From: an uncultured Alistipes sp.
Lineage (GTDB): Bacteria > Bacteroidota > Bacteroidia > Bacteroidales > Rikenellaceae
Direction: 5' to 3'
Assembly: GCA_947178455.1 (NCBI GenBank)
Contig: CAMWYI010000001.1
Location: forward strand, 1-46,500
Length of the DNA: 46,500 bases
A program made the translations under genes and the position numbers. Of the stretch, positions 32,386 to 42,700 are shown piece by piece. Below the pieces are notes generated by a model. It did not search any database. It had not been told where the DNA came from and worked only from the letters and a program-made list of their open reading frames with translations. The stretch's first letter is position 1. Every line of letters begins with the position of its first letter.

Positions 32386-34656
32386 TTAGTTAAATATTGG
32401 AATCTGGTATTGGTTTAGTATATCATCTAAAACATTTAATGTGTCGTTACAATTTTCAGAAAGCAATGCAAAATCTCGAACACGTCTTATTTCCGCAGAA
32501 ACTAAACTCTTTTCTAACTCATAGCAATCTGGGGCAAAGTTTATTTGTGGTATTACAACGAGGTCGTGAATAATAGCAAATCGTTTGTCGGGGTGTGTGC
32601 GTAAAACACGCCCTCTACGTTGAATAAATTGCCTAGGATTTCCAGTGCTTGCACAGAAGATTGCCAATTCGCTTCGTGGAACGTCAACACCTTCGTCCAA
32701 ACATTTCATAGAAGTTAATACATCGATATCGCCTTTTGCAAAATCAGTCAACATTGCATCTCTGTCGGTAGATTCTGAGGTAAATTGACGTACAACAATA
32801 TGCGAATCAATATCTCTTATAATTCGAGTGTATTCATTGATAAGATGAATAGTATCTTCGTCGTCTTTGATTCGATCTGTCGTATCAAAGATATCTGCAC
32901 CCGGATCATCGGGTTGATTCCCTTCTGGGACATATACTAACGTATATTTTAATGAACCTGTTTTCTCTCGATGTTCTTTTAAAATATCTTCAAATATGCT
33001 CTTTTTATTTTCTGCTTTATGTATAATCTGCTTCCGTTTAAGCAAAAGCCGTTTTAATATCTCACGGCTATCATCATCTTCTCGATTGATTATTTTTGCA
33101 ATCTTCTTCGATAACTCAATGTATTGAACCATCTCCTCATTTGTCAGTTCGACTAAATGTGGATAGTAATAATATTTACACAATGCATTATTCCTAATAG
33201 CCTCTGCCATTGAGTATTCAAAAGTATACACTCCATTGCAACCAAAGAAATCCATTAAGCGAGCATTACCTTCTTCGTCAAACTGACGTTCTGGAGTTGC
33301 AGACAAACCAATTCTTCGTGAATATTTTATATTGTTAAGACGTTTGGCAATGAGTCCGGCTCCCATATTATGGGCTTCGTCAGCTATGAACAATAATTTG
33401 TTCTTCGGGAACTGATTTAATTCTATGAAATTAGCCGGTCGAATAAATGATGCATATGTGGAAATTATCACATAAGATTGCTTATTGTCTGGATTTGAAA
33501 GCTCTAACATTTTTATATTTGCCAATGAGGTTTGCCATCCACTATATTTAGAGCAGACTTTAATTACATTGGTAAAGTTAAATTTTGCACACTCTTTTTC
33601 CCATTGGTCAACAAGAGTGATCGTTGGAACCAGTATAAGGGCTTTATAATAACCTAATCTTTTATAAATTTCAAGTAGGCAGTTTAATGAGGTAATGGTT
33701 TTACCAGTACCAGTTGCCATTGCAAACAGGCCTTTCTGTTGATTTGCTTTCCAGTTCTCAAAAGCTTGAATTTGATAATCTCTTGGGCCAGTCGGATACG
33801 GGAATTGCGGTTCATTGTTTCTTATGACAGCAATCTTATATTCATTGTCTTTGAGTTTATCTAAGATGACCTCCAAACGCTCTTTGGAATTATCCAATGC
33901 TTTGATAATGTGCTTCGGAATATGCTGCTGGCGCCGATTCTTTAATATATTGTATTCCGCTTCAAGTAACTCGGATATTGACTTGATAGGGAAATAATCT
34001 GTAATTCTGGTTTTAACTTTATTCGCTGATAAATATGCAACACTATCATCTTTTTCTTGGAATACATTTTCAAAGTCCTCTTTAATTGCTTTAACTTTTG
34101 CGGCCTCTATATTACCATCCCAATCGCACGATATTGTTAAACTTTCAATATTATCTACGAGTGCAGTTCTGGAGAAATTACATGATCCATCAAAACCGAC
34201 CTTATTAATACCATCAGAAAAAATACCAGATTTAGTATGAGAAATTCCAATGCCGCTTTTCGGTGCTATAATTTTAACCTCAAGGCGATTATGACGTATA
34301 AGCCAAGCTAAACAATCAAAAAAATGTTGGTCTCTCTCTGATAATGTATTTTTTATCTTTTGAATATCAAATATATCAAAATAAGGTATCTCAATATCAT
34401 CGGAGCCTGTTGCGATAGCATTCTTATCTTCATCTGTCAAAATATCATTGACAATGAGTCGCATTTTACCACCATTATAGAGGAATATGGCAAACCCATT
34501 TGCAAGTACACTTATTGCGGAGGAGGAAAAGAACCCAAGCATAAGGTCAAAGTATGTTGCATTGCATAGACAATCCGAGAAGAAACCTATTGGTTCCCAC
34601 TCGGTCCGTGATTTATAACGCCGATGTTCAGGCCATTTGATATCTGATTTTAGCAT
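32386..34656 (-). CDS. PLD-type nuclease / DEAH-box helicase fusion
   Basis: A 756-residue restriction-type protein. The N-terminal domain is phospholipase-D-like: His140 and Lys142 (HTK), Asp148, and the GSCN motif at 157-160, in the order of an HKD half-site, although the Lys-Asp spacing is one residue longer than the HxKxxxxD pattern. The helicase part follows: Walker A ATGTGKT at 314-320, DEAH at 426-429, motif III SATPER, and the C-terminal QRRGRVLR arginine-finger motif. PLD-helicase fusions are typical of restriction and defence systems and could translocate and cut DNA. It is encoded between an unknown protein and the small/Rad50-like pair. Confidence 0.92.
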   Translation of the reverse strand: MLKSDIKWPEHRRYKSRTEWEPIGFFSDCLCNATYFDLMLGFFSSSAISVLANGFAIFLYNGGKMRLIVNDILTDEDKNAIATGSDDIEIPYFDIFDIQKIKNTLSERDQHFFDCLAWLIRHNRLEVKIIAPKSGIGISHTKSGIFSDGINKVGFDGSCNFSRTALVDNIESLTISCDWDGNIEAAKVKAIKEDFENVFQEKDDSVAYLSANKVKTRITDYFPIKSISELLEAEYNILKNRRQQHIPKHIIKALDNSKERLEVILDKLKDNEYKIAVIRNNEPQFPYPTGPRDYQIQAFENWKANQQKGLFAMATGTGKTITSLNCLLEIYKRLGYYKALILVPTITLVDQWEKECAKFNFTNVIKVCSKYSGWQTSLANIKMLELSNPDNKQSYVIISTYASFIRPANFIELNQFPKNKLLFIADEAHNMGAGLIAKRLNNIKYSRRIGLSATPERQFDEEGNARLMDFFGCNGVYTFEYSMAEAIRNNALCKYYYYPHLVELTNEEMVQYIELSKKIAKIINREDDDSREILKRLLLKRKQIIHKAENKKSIFEDILKEHREKTGSLKYTLVYVPEGNQPDDPGADIFDTTDRIKDDEDTIHLINEYTRIIRDIDSHIVVRQFTSESTDRDAMLTDFAKGDIDVLTSMKCLDEGVDVPRSELAIFCASTGNPRQFIQRRGRVLRTHPDKRFAIIHDLVVIPQINFAPDCYELEKSLVSAEIRRVRDFALLSENCNDTLNVLDDILNQYQIPIFN

Positions 34657-34658
34657 GG

Positions 34659-35366
34659 TTACAGAATTAATGTTGGCATGTAGTTGATACTCAATTGAGA
34701 ATTAACCATATTTCGTTGGCAATTGGCGAATGTACACCAATGATGGGCCATGGATAAAAAATATGGTTGCCATATTTCCTTTTGAGAATTTCGCAATGCC
34801 GCTTTGTAGTTGCTGTCTGCAACAAACCAATTCTTATAATCAGATTCTGATAAAAAATTAGACAACACAAAATCAAGACCTAAAATAAAATCCATCGGCC
34901 AAATAGGGACTCTGGGCACGGGCATTATCATTAACTCTCCATGTGCTACATTCTTTATACTATGGCCTCCATAAGTTAAATGAAACCACGGATGTATGTA
35001 GTTGGATGAATTGGTGGGATCATAGTCCAAATGAATGGCAGAATGATATATTTTTCCACCTTTTCCATATCCCCTAAAACTAATTTGAAATGCATAGGTA
35101 TTAAAAACATTGTCAATATCTATATCATTAACAGTCTTGTTGTAATCAGTGGTTATGTTAATAACAGCCTCTAATTGTATTAAGCCATAAGGAATAATAT
35201 TGGGAGGGATGTATGGCAGTGTGATTTTGAGTTCCTCTATTTTGCAGGTGTCACTATTTTTAAGCATTCCTACCGCATTCATAATAGGAAATATATTATT
35301 ACACAATTTCTTACTGTAAAGAATTTGTGCAATTCTTGATAGTTCTGTTCGAATGTTTCGTGCCAT
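34659..35366 (-). CDS. Unknown 235-residue protein of the defence-like operon
   Basis: No family recognised. The protein is soluble, with an N-terminal helical region (NIRTELSRIAQILYSKKLCNNIF), a central beta-rich part, and a striking His/Tyr/Trp-rich stretch (NYIHPWFHLTYGGHSIKNVAHGELMIMPVPRVPIWPMDFILGLDFVL). The histidines there (HPWFH, GGH, AHGE) could be a metal or nucleotide site, but this is a guess. The C-terminus has further aromatic patches (EIWQPYFLSMAHHW). It lies 4 nt after the receiver-domain gene and 2 nt before the helicase gene, so it belongs to the same transcript. Confidence 0.75.
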   Translation of the reverse strand: MARNIRTELSRIAQILYSKKLCNNIFPIMNAVGMLKNSDTCKIEELKITLPYIPPNIIPYGLIQLEAVINITTDYNKTVNDIDIDNVFNTYAFQISFRGYGKGGKIYHSAIHLDYDPTNSSNYIHPWFHLTYGGHSIKNVAHGELMIMPVPRVPIWPMDFILGLDFVLSNFLSESDYKNWFVADSNYKAALRNSQKEIWQPYFLSMAHHWCTFANCQRNMVNSQLSINYMPTLIL

Positions 35367-35370
35367 ATCG

Positions 35371-36483
35371 CTATCTTTTGCCTATGGTTCGTTCCAACTC
35401 TTCCAAAAAGTTACGTTCGATTTCGGCTACATTTTTCCACTCAGATTTGTTCTTTCTTCTTAATGCTGCATCGATGGAAACATATTTAGGTTCTTGCCAT
35501 GGATATAACTTATCCTGCCCATCTATAAGTAATCCGTCGATAGTGTCCATCGGTAATTTATAACCTTGGCATACAGTCCAAAATGCATCGCTTTGGGCTC
35601 TTTCGAGACATTCAGCAGCAACTAAACCGGTGAGTTCGTATCTCTCTTTTATAAGTTCGACTCTTTGTGAAGCACTCATAGATCTTAAACTGTCATGAGA
35701 TATGTTAGCACTCCACCACTTTTCAATTGACCACATCCACCATCGTTCCCATCCCTCTGAAAATACACCTTGATATTTAGCAGAGTCCAGTTGTCCCAAT
35801 AATTGAATCCAATCGTTAGATTTGGCTATATCAACACCTAATTTGGCCGCCAAAGTCTGAATATCTATAAGTAACCCTTGATGTTCCAGCAACTCGTTTA
35901 TTATGAAACTTGCAATCGTGTGCGTTGGTGTACCAATAAGGTTATTAAGTTCGGCAACAAATCTGGTGTCAATATTTTCAATGTCTGCGTGTAATATATT
36001 ATTAAGACTATCAGGCGCCGTATGGTTATTATCGATTATAATTTTATATCCTTCGGCCAAAGCGTACAATTTAGACGATATTTCATCGAATCGCTTATTA
36101 CATGTCTCTTTGTCTATACACATGTCAAACAAATCAGCGCCGGTTGTCTCCAATAGACTGACCAGCTTTTCGTTGGCAGAAAAAAGAATTATCGGGAAGC
36201 TGCATAACTTGCCCTCTTTTTGTCTTGTCCTGATTTCTTGTGCTAACGATGTTCCTCTAAAATCAGCTCGTATATTCTCTACATTAGGCAAATCACACAA
36301 ACCTAAATCCAGAATAAGACCATCTATTTCATTGGATCTATCCTGAATGTATTTCAGTTGAGATTCCCATGTGCCCTGATGTTGTTGAGCATTGATATCT
36401 AAAGCCTCTTTATTAAATCCTTTAACCTTTGCTTGCGAATTTTCAAGCTTGTCGTCATCAATGTAAATATACTTTTTTGTCAT
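35371..36483 (-). CDS. Receiver-domain protein paired with the Hsp90-like kinase
   Basis: A 370-residue protein. The N-terminal about 130 residues have response-regulator receiver features: an acidic cluster at residues 8-10 (YIDDDK), the likely phospho-acceptor Asp in GLILDLGL, and the Ser position in PIILFSANE. An HTH or known output domain is not visible; the remaining 240 residues are helical and Trp-rich (GWERWWMWSIEKWWSANISHD), of unknown type. It follows the kinase-like gene by 3 nt, so phosphotransfer between them is plausible. It could signal by protein contact rather than as a transcription factor. Confidence 0.75.
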   Translation of the reverse strand: MTKKYIYIDDDKLENSQAKVKGFNKEALDINAQQHQGTWESQLKYIQDRSNEIDGLILDLGLCDLPNVENIRADFRGTSLAQEIRTRQKEGKLCSFPIILFSANEKLVSLLETTGADLFDMCIDKETCNKRFDEISSKLYALAEGYKIIIDNNHTAPDSLNNILHADIENIDTRFVAELNNLIGTPTHTIASFIINELLEHQGLLIDIQTLAAKLGVDIAKSNDWIQLLGQLDSAKYQGVFSEGWERWWMWSIEKWWSANISHDSLRSMSASQRVELIKERYELTGLVAAECLERAQSDAFWTVCQGYKLPMDTIDGLLIDGQDKLYPWQEPKYVSIDAALRRKNKSEWKNVAEIERNFLEELERTIGKR

Positions 36484-36486
36484 TGT

Positions 36487-38628
36487 TTATTTGTTTTTAG
36501 GTATTCTGATTTCAATACACGTTGAAAAACCAGCAGTCGGTTCTACGACTTTTATAGTTCCTTTATAACTGGTAATAATATCTTTAACTATTTTGAGTCC
36601 TAATCCCGTTCCGGTTAATTGCTCATTCTGTGGAGCATCGAAACTTGCAGGCATCGATGTGGAGAAAAAGGCATTGAACACGCGCTCCCTGTTTTGCTCT
36701 GGTATACCATCTCCATTATCGTTGAAACGAACAAAAACATAGTTGCTATCTATATTGCCTATCTCTAATAAGATACGACCGGCTGTTCTTGCCCTGCGAA
36801 TGGCTTTGCGTGAGTTAGAATAGAGATTGAATAAAATTGAAGACCATTCTGATTTATGCATTGGGATAGTGTACACATCGAAATTATACTCGTCTGTATC
36901 AAATGTAATATTGTTAAATCCCAGGTCATTCGCAATAGTATTCTGAAACGTGTCGACAACCTCTAATATATCTATTGGCGCTTTCTCTCTATTTGTGTTT
37001 TGAGATATTGTCGCACTGAAAAAACGAGTATAGCTGAATAGCTCCTCGCAGTATTGTTTTAACAGATTGACAGATGTTAATGTATCAGGCGATGTTATAT
37101 TGTTTTTTAATGTGTCTATCTCTCCATAAATAGCCGGTTTATATTGTTTTATTTCATGTGTAAATTCGCCGATGGTTAATCCTAAACCAGCTAGAACTCT
37201 TAACATTCCAGCCTCCTCTATTAGCTTGTTTATTTTTCTGAGGACGTATCGCTTTTTATTTTCGTGTTCCGAACATGGATTGTTGATTAAATATTCAACT
37301 TCCCTTATAATACTATGTTCCGACTGTTCGTCTTCTTGAGAATTTTGGGTATAGTCATCCTCGTTTTTCGATTCCTTTAATAACGCTATTTTTTCAGAAA
37401 AGCGTTCCTTGGATTTAACAAGGGCCTTGTGTACAAAATCAGTAAGCTGGCGAAAAGCCTCGTTTTCTATCAAGCCTTCACGACTGGCGGTCTCTTCAAA
37501 TTCATTGCCATTTGGGTCAGATATCTCTACGAATCCGAATAGGTTTTTATTGCTTAACGGCACATTCGTACTACCAGATTCACTTGACCATCGACGGTCT
37601 ATTTGTGTCCAATCATTGGTTGGTTCGCCGTAAGGAAGTACGCGAAATCCATTGCGATAGAGACGCACGCCACTCGCGGTTTTGGATAATTCATTGATAT
37701 TTCTCAATTCTATATTAGAAATCTTCCCACCGTAGTATTCAGGACGGTTATATATGAAATAGTATATCTTAAAGTGAATATCCGACAAATTTGAATATGA
37801 GAGCTGGTCTTTGTCGTAATATATTGAAAAATTATCATTTATACCCAAGCTATCGCTTATGACAGATATTTGGCCTATATGATTACTGTCGATATAGCCA
37901 TTTATAACGGCTAGTGATTTGGTGAAAATAGAGATGTTCTCGTCGTTTACAATAGTCGTAATTCCATCAGTCGTATATCTGAATATAGCCTTGAACAAAT
38001 TTTCATCCTGTTTGGCATAATTATTTCTTTGGCTTTTGTCGGACAAATAATCCGGCTGGAACAGCTCTATTATATATCTGTATACTCTATTTATAGCAGC
38101 ATTACTCCATCCTTCTCTCAGATTATCAATAATTAATGTGGTCCCTTCATTTCTCTCTTTTTCGACTGATACTAATGGGAATGTTATGGCTGTGATATCT
38201 CTGTCGGCTTCGTATTGATTCCAATCTATCGATAAGCGCAAAGCCATATCATCGTTCAGCGTCTGCGTTATAATAGTGAGCTTCTCTCCCAATCTTTGTG
38301 TCGCGAAGCGCCCAATTCCTTTCCTGCCGGCTTTGGCTCTATGGTATTTTGCTGAGATGGGGTTGTGTATTTTATCTGTTGAGGATATACGCATAAACCC
38401 ATTTAGCAACTGTTCCTGCGACATTCCAGCCCCATTATCTGTAATAATCAGAGTTCCTCGCGGTTCTGTTGTGTTAATAAATTCCACATCTACAACTGAA
38501 GCATCTGCGTCGTATGCATTTTTTATCAATTCCGAAACGGCAGTTTCGGCACGCCCAACCAGCTCATATCCTAATCGCTGGATTAAACCCGCATCGACAG
38601 TAAAACCAATATTTATATTTTTACTCAT
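36487..38628 (-). CDS. Two-ATPase sensor: Hsp90-like GHKL domain plus histidine kinase
   Basis: A 713-residue protein with two GHKL ATP-binding folds. The N-terminal one resembles Hsp90/MutL/MORC: SELIKNAYDADAS (N box), IITDNGAGM (G1), and GRKGIGRFATQRLGE (G2). The C-terminal one is a histidine-kinase HATPase: LFNLYSNSRKAIRRA (N box), FNDNGDGIPE (G1) and GTGLGLKIVKDI (G2). Before the latter lies a dimerisation-type helix with the candidate phospho-His491 in GEFTHEIKQ. No membrane segment is seen, so it should be cytoplasmic. Its start is 8 nt after the PAPS-reductase-like gene. It and the next gene look like a two-component pair built into the operon. Confidence 0.88.
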   Translation of the reverse strand: MSKNINIGFTVDAGLIQRLGYELVGRAETAVSELIKNAYDADASVVDVEFINTTEPRGTLIITDNGAGMSQEQLLNGFMRISSTDKIHNPISAKYHRAKAGRKGIGRFATQRLGEKLTIITQTLNDDMALRLSIDWNQYEADRDITAITFPLVSVEKERNEGTTLIIDNLREGWSNAAINRVYRYIIELFQPDYLSDKSQRNNYAKQDENLFKAIFRYTTDGITTIVNDENISIFTKSLAVINGYIDSNHIGQISVISDSLGINDNFSIYYDKDQLSYSNLSDIHFKIYYFIYNRPEYYGGKISNIELRNINELSKTASGVRLYRNGFRVLPYGEPTNDWTQIDRRWSSESGSTNVPLSNKNLFGFVEISDPNGNEFEETASREGLIENEAFRQLTDFVHKALVKSKERFSEKIALLKESKNEDDYTQNSQEDEQSEHSIIREVEYLINNPCSEHENKKRYVLRKINKLIEEAGMLRVLAGLGLTIGEFTHEIKQYKPAIYGEIDTLKNNITSPDTLTSVNLLKQYCEELFSYTRFFSATISQNTNREKAPIDILEVVDTFQNTIANDLGFNNITFDTDEYNFDVYTIPMHKSEWSSILFNLYSNSRKAIRRARTAGRILLEIGNIDSNYVFVRFNDNGDGIPEQNRERVFNAFFSTSMPASFDAPQNEQLTGTGLGLKIVKDIITSYKGTIKVVEPTAGFSTCIEIRIPKNK

Positions 38629-38636
38629 AGTCGTAT

Positions 38637-39743
38637 CTATATAAAACAGTTAGCACAAGGTATTTCATCATAGTCATCAAACATATCAACCAAAAGGCCG
38701 CTGGTAGATTTTGCTTTTAACTCGGCTTGCTTCTTGATATGGTCGAGTTTGATTTGTCGTACACGCTCCGGACGGCTTAACTCTTCAAGGGTTTCTCCTT
38801 GAATCCATGTATAGCCATCCTTTTCATATTCCATAGCTTTTTTATACAGTTCTGGATGTTGTTCCAAAAGCCATATCCATTCTATACGTTGCTGGAAAAA
38901 GCAGAAATAACATCCCGAGCGACTCCTGCTATATGTCCCAGTCTTTCCATCAACTTCAAATGGAATAGGATTATAATAGGCAGGGATACCAACACCGCTG
39001 TCTTCTAAGATTTTGAAAATATCAGCCTTTACCAATACATCTTCATTATCAATTAAAGGAAACTCATCTAGCTTTCCGACTGGATAATCGGTTGTTTTGA
39101 GATACTCAAATACGACACGATTAAATGTTTTAACACTTAAATCTAACAGCGCATTGATTTTACGGCTAAGTAAAAAACTCTTCGAGGTTGGAATCTCAAT
39201 AATCTGCAGTGCTTCATCTAATATATCTTTGGATGCATATTGTTTATACAAAGTTGCTATCGTAGATATATTGCTATTATGCAAGACATTATGAACTACA
39301 TCTACACTCCAAATATTTTTCCTGAATGGAAATATAGCCTGAATGTTCGGTTTAGTTGAAACATATCCTTCTCTGTCCTCATCGCCACGAATTCCCACAT
39401 ACGATATTGCGGGGGTATCACCGACAAACTTCTCAAATTCTGCCAATTTCATCTTTTGGGTACACCAACGTGCTTGCGGAGACGGCAAATAACCTCCACT
39501 AATTTTTAAGAAGTGGTCAAAAGGTGTTGGCTCCGGACTATCTTTGGCAGCAATCAGCAACTCAATGTGCCCTAATAATGATTTCAGATTCTCAATGAGT
39601 TTCTCGGTCTCTGCTAATTCGCATTTTGTGTCAGAATTATAATATTCTATTGGAAGCTGCGGATATAATCGCTTCAAATAGATTGCCAGTGCTGCGCTAT
39701 CTTTACCACCAGATATACCTAAAACATGTCTTACTTTATTCAT
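38637..39743 (-). CDS. PAPS-reductase-family sulfurtransferase (SspD/DndC-like)
   Basis: A 368-residue member of the ATP-PPase/PAPS reductase superfamily. The PP-loop SGGKDS is at residues 11-16. Candidate Fe-S cysteines are Cys94 (RWCTQKM) and the pair Cys278/Cys281 (GCYFCFFQQ), with another CxxC at the extreme C-terminus (Cys363/Cys366). DndC and SspD use such a cluster to insert sulfur into the DNA backbone after AMP activation. The DUF4007-ATPase-PAPS reductase gene order matches SspB-C-D. Ordinary assimilatory PAPS reductase is unlikely because of the neighbours. It overlaps the ATPase gene by 8 nt. No cysteine desulfurase gene is in the window, so a host IscS/SufS would have to supply sulfur. 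Confidence 0.85.
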   Translation of the reverse strand: MNKVRHVLGISGGKDSAALAIYLKRLYPQLPIEYYNSDTKCELAETEKLIENLKSLLGHIELLIAAKDSPEPTPFDHFLKISGGYLPSPQARWCTQKMKLAEFEKFVGDTPAISYVGIRGDEDREGYVSTKPNIQAIFPFRKNIWSVDVVHNVLHNSNISTIATLYKQYASKDILDEALQIIEIPTSKSFLLSRKINALLDLSVKTFNRVVFEYLKTTDYPVGKLDEFPLIDNEDVLVKADIFKILEDSGVGIPAYYNPIPFEVDGKTGTYSRSRSGCYFCFFQQRIEWIWLLEQHPELYKKAMEYEKDGYTWIQGETLEELSRPERVRQIKLDHIKKQAELKAKSTSGLLVDMFDDYDEIPCANCFI

Positions 39744-42700
39744 CGTTCAGTTTCTTTTTAAGGATAGTTAATAAGACATATGCATCTATCCCATCGTCTC
39801 CTGACAGTAGTTTATCTATTTGTTTTTCGAGTCTTTGAGCAATATCATTTTTTTTCTTGTCTAGTCGAACTATCCGAGGAGAGGCTGCACCATCATTGGA
39901 TATCATCTCAACTCGAATAAACTTGTCATGTTGCCCGAGATTGCTATTGCTGATATCAATAAATTTATCCAGTTCTTTGAATAAATGCACCAAATTGTCA
40001 ATCAAATATGCTTCTTCTTCATCAAGAAGATTCCCGAGCTGCTTATCCAATATCACATATGCCAAAGATTGATACCAAGTAATTTTATCTGTTGATTGTG
40101 ATAATATTCGGTTAAGTATTGTTTTCTGCCTATCAGTTAACAGATATGTTTTGACACATGAATAGCGTTTTTCTAATTCCTTTTTATATTGAAAGAAATC
40201 AGAAGACTTCAAGTTTAATGCTTCAATAAGTGCATTTTCAATACGGGATACAAGGTTAACATAGCAACTGCGAAGCTCTCGAATAGCATTCTGTAACAAA
40301 TCGACATAGCTCCGTAAAACTTCATCGTTATTGGCAATCACACTATCTTTGAATCCTAATGCTCGTGGCAAGTCCTCAAAAAAGGTCTTTTCCGGATCTT
40401 TGGCAGTAGAAAGTACATTGCGAAATTGTAGAGTTGTCTTTTTTAATCGCTTTGTCTGCTTTGTATATTTGTTGAGTTTTTTATAGAATACCAAAAATGG
40501 CCTGATAGTTTCGATAAGACTCGCTGTCGTAAACTCATCATCCTGCGAGAGACTTAATGCTTCTCGATATTTATTGAATAAATCTAACTTGACACCCTCA
40601 ACATTAAAAGCTTTGACCTGAAATCCAGCCGGTGATTTCTGGATAATATCCAACACTTCTCTATTGAGCATCGGAATAAATACTCCATTTTCATTATAGA
40701 GGGAATAGTCATTCTTTTTAATAATGAGATATGTTGGTATCCACAAATCAATTACACCCTGCTTTAATTTGAAAGGCCGAGTCCTAAGTATATTAATAAG
40801 CTCCGCTAACTTGCAAGCTTTCTCCTTACTACTCTCCAAAAACGCTTCACTAACCTTCCAGAGGTCATTGAACGACTCTTCCTGCGGGGCATTTAACTCA
40901 TATTCGCCAAGAAACTTCCTATGAATACCGGTATTTTTTAATAGCGTCAGGTATATTGTTTTCTCAGGCTTGAACATAGTGTCTTCAAATCCCAAATTGT
41001 ATTCAGCTGAATTCTCTAATAAGTGAGATAAGTAATTGACACGAGCCAATGACATTGCTCCGCTTGGCTTATGTTTATTCACCATCTCATTGATGTAGGT
41101 TGGAGTGGAATAATAGACCTCATCGCATATTTGAGATAAGAACTTATTAAAGCTCGTTTTAGAATCAATAGAAAACTCATTACCTCGATATATCCAAACT
41201 ACATCTTGACTATATCTAAACAGAGCATCCAGCACACTGGTATTGAGCAAATTTCGTTCGTGATTCATTAGGGCATTTAATTCTCGATGAGCAACCTTAT
41301 CTGTACTATCAACTACATTCTGAACATAGGCTAATTTGTCCAACATCCAGATATGATCAATAATCTTATCTGTTTGTTTGAAATAGACATACAATATAGC
41401 CTCTTCAATATTACTGGTTTCCTGCTTTAACTTATCTAATGTTAGTGACTCATTAATGATAAGATTGACATATCCGTCAACTTCATTTTGAGGCTGACGG
41501 TTAATTGGATAGTCAGATATTATATATTCAAAATATCGTGGAGTGCCTTTACGGAAATATGTTGCATTTGCAAACTCGACGGGAAGATTAAAGTTCTCAA
41601 GAAGTTTATCAACAACATCTTTAGACCGAGGGACAATTCCGGACGCTTTTAGTAACTCTCCTTCTATATTAACATCTGTTCCTTCAAACAGAATATATTG
41701 TGACTTATATTCCGCATAACGAATTATTTTATATTGCGTCAGCAAATCAATCACAGTTTCAGGATCCTCAATATCTAACGCATTTTTTGCATATATGGAT
41801 AAATCTTTTTTAGAGCAACGTATCCCTGCATTGCCGAAAAGATTCATCATTCCAATGGTTTTGACTAGTTTAATTGCATTTTCTGCAATATCTGCATCGA
41901 ATAAACTTTCTATTCGTTCTAATGCGACTCTAATACCTGTCCATGCAGCTGTATCAGGATTGATCTCAGAAAGAAATGAATAAAAATTATATATATCGTA
42001 ATCATATACATCAGCCAAACTATATGTCGTGTGTTTGCCGTCTTTAAATGATTGCAGAGAACTTTCGCCCGTAGATTCAAGAAACGAAAAAAGAGTACGC
42101 TCATTTTGGCCATAGCGCTGAATAGACAATGTTAAAGCCTGAGCAGCGAACAAGTCCAATGGATACAAACAAGCTGCTGTATCATCGTACTCAATTGATG
42201 AACTGGCGAACTTCGTACTTCGTGCTAAGTCATATATAGTTTTAAATCCTTTATTGAGCATTGGTCTGGGAGTACGTCCAATGCGTTTGGCTGCTAAATA
42301 TAGCAGTTGCTCAACAGGTTCATTAAATACAATTTCCTGGAAGCGGCCTTTTACTTTATTCCATTCATGCCGTTGTGATTCATTTAACGCGTGAGCGTAT
42401 GAATTGAAATTCTGATGAAGAGTTGTAAGTAAGATAGCATTTCGCTTCTCACTATTCATAAACTCAGTAAACTTCTGAAATATATACAGCTCTTTCTCTG
42501 GATTATTCTTTGCAGCATATTCTAATAGTTTGCCGAATTCGTCTATTACAATAAAAACAAATTCGTCTTGTTTCTCTGCTTTTGCGAAAAACCTCGATAG
42601 GTTCTCAAACAGATTTTCAGATATGGCATTTGGAAAGAGATGCTCGGTCAGCAATCTGTGTAGTGAGGTGTAGTCGCCAACAATCTTATGAAACCGAAAT

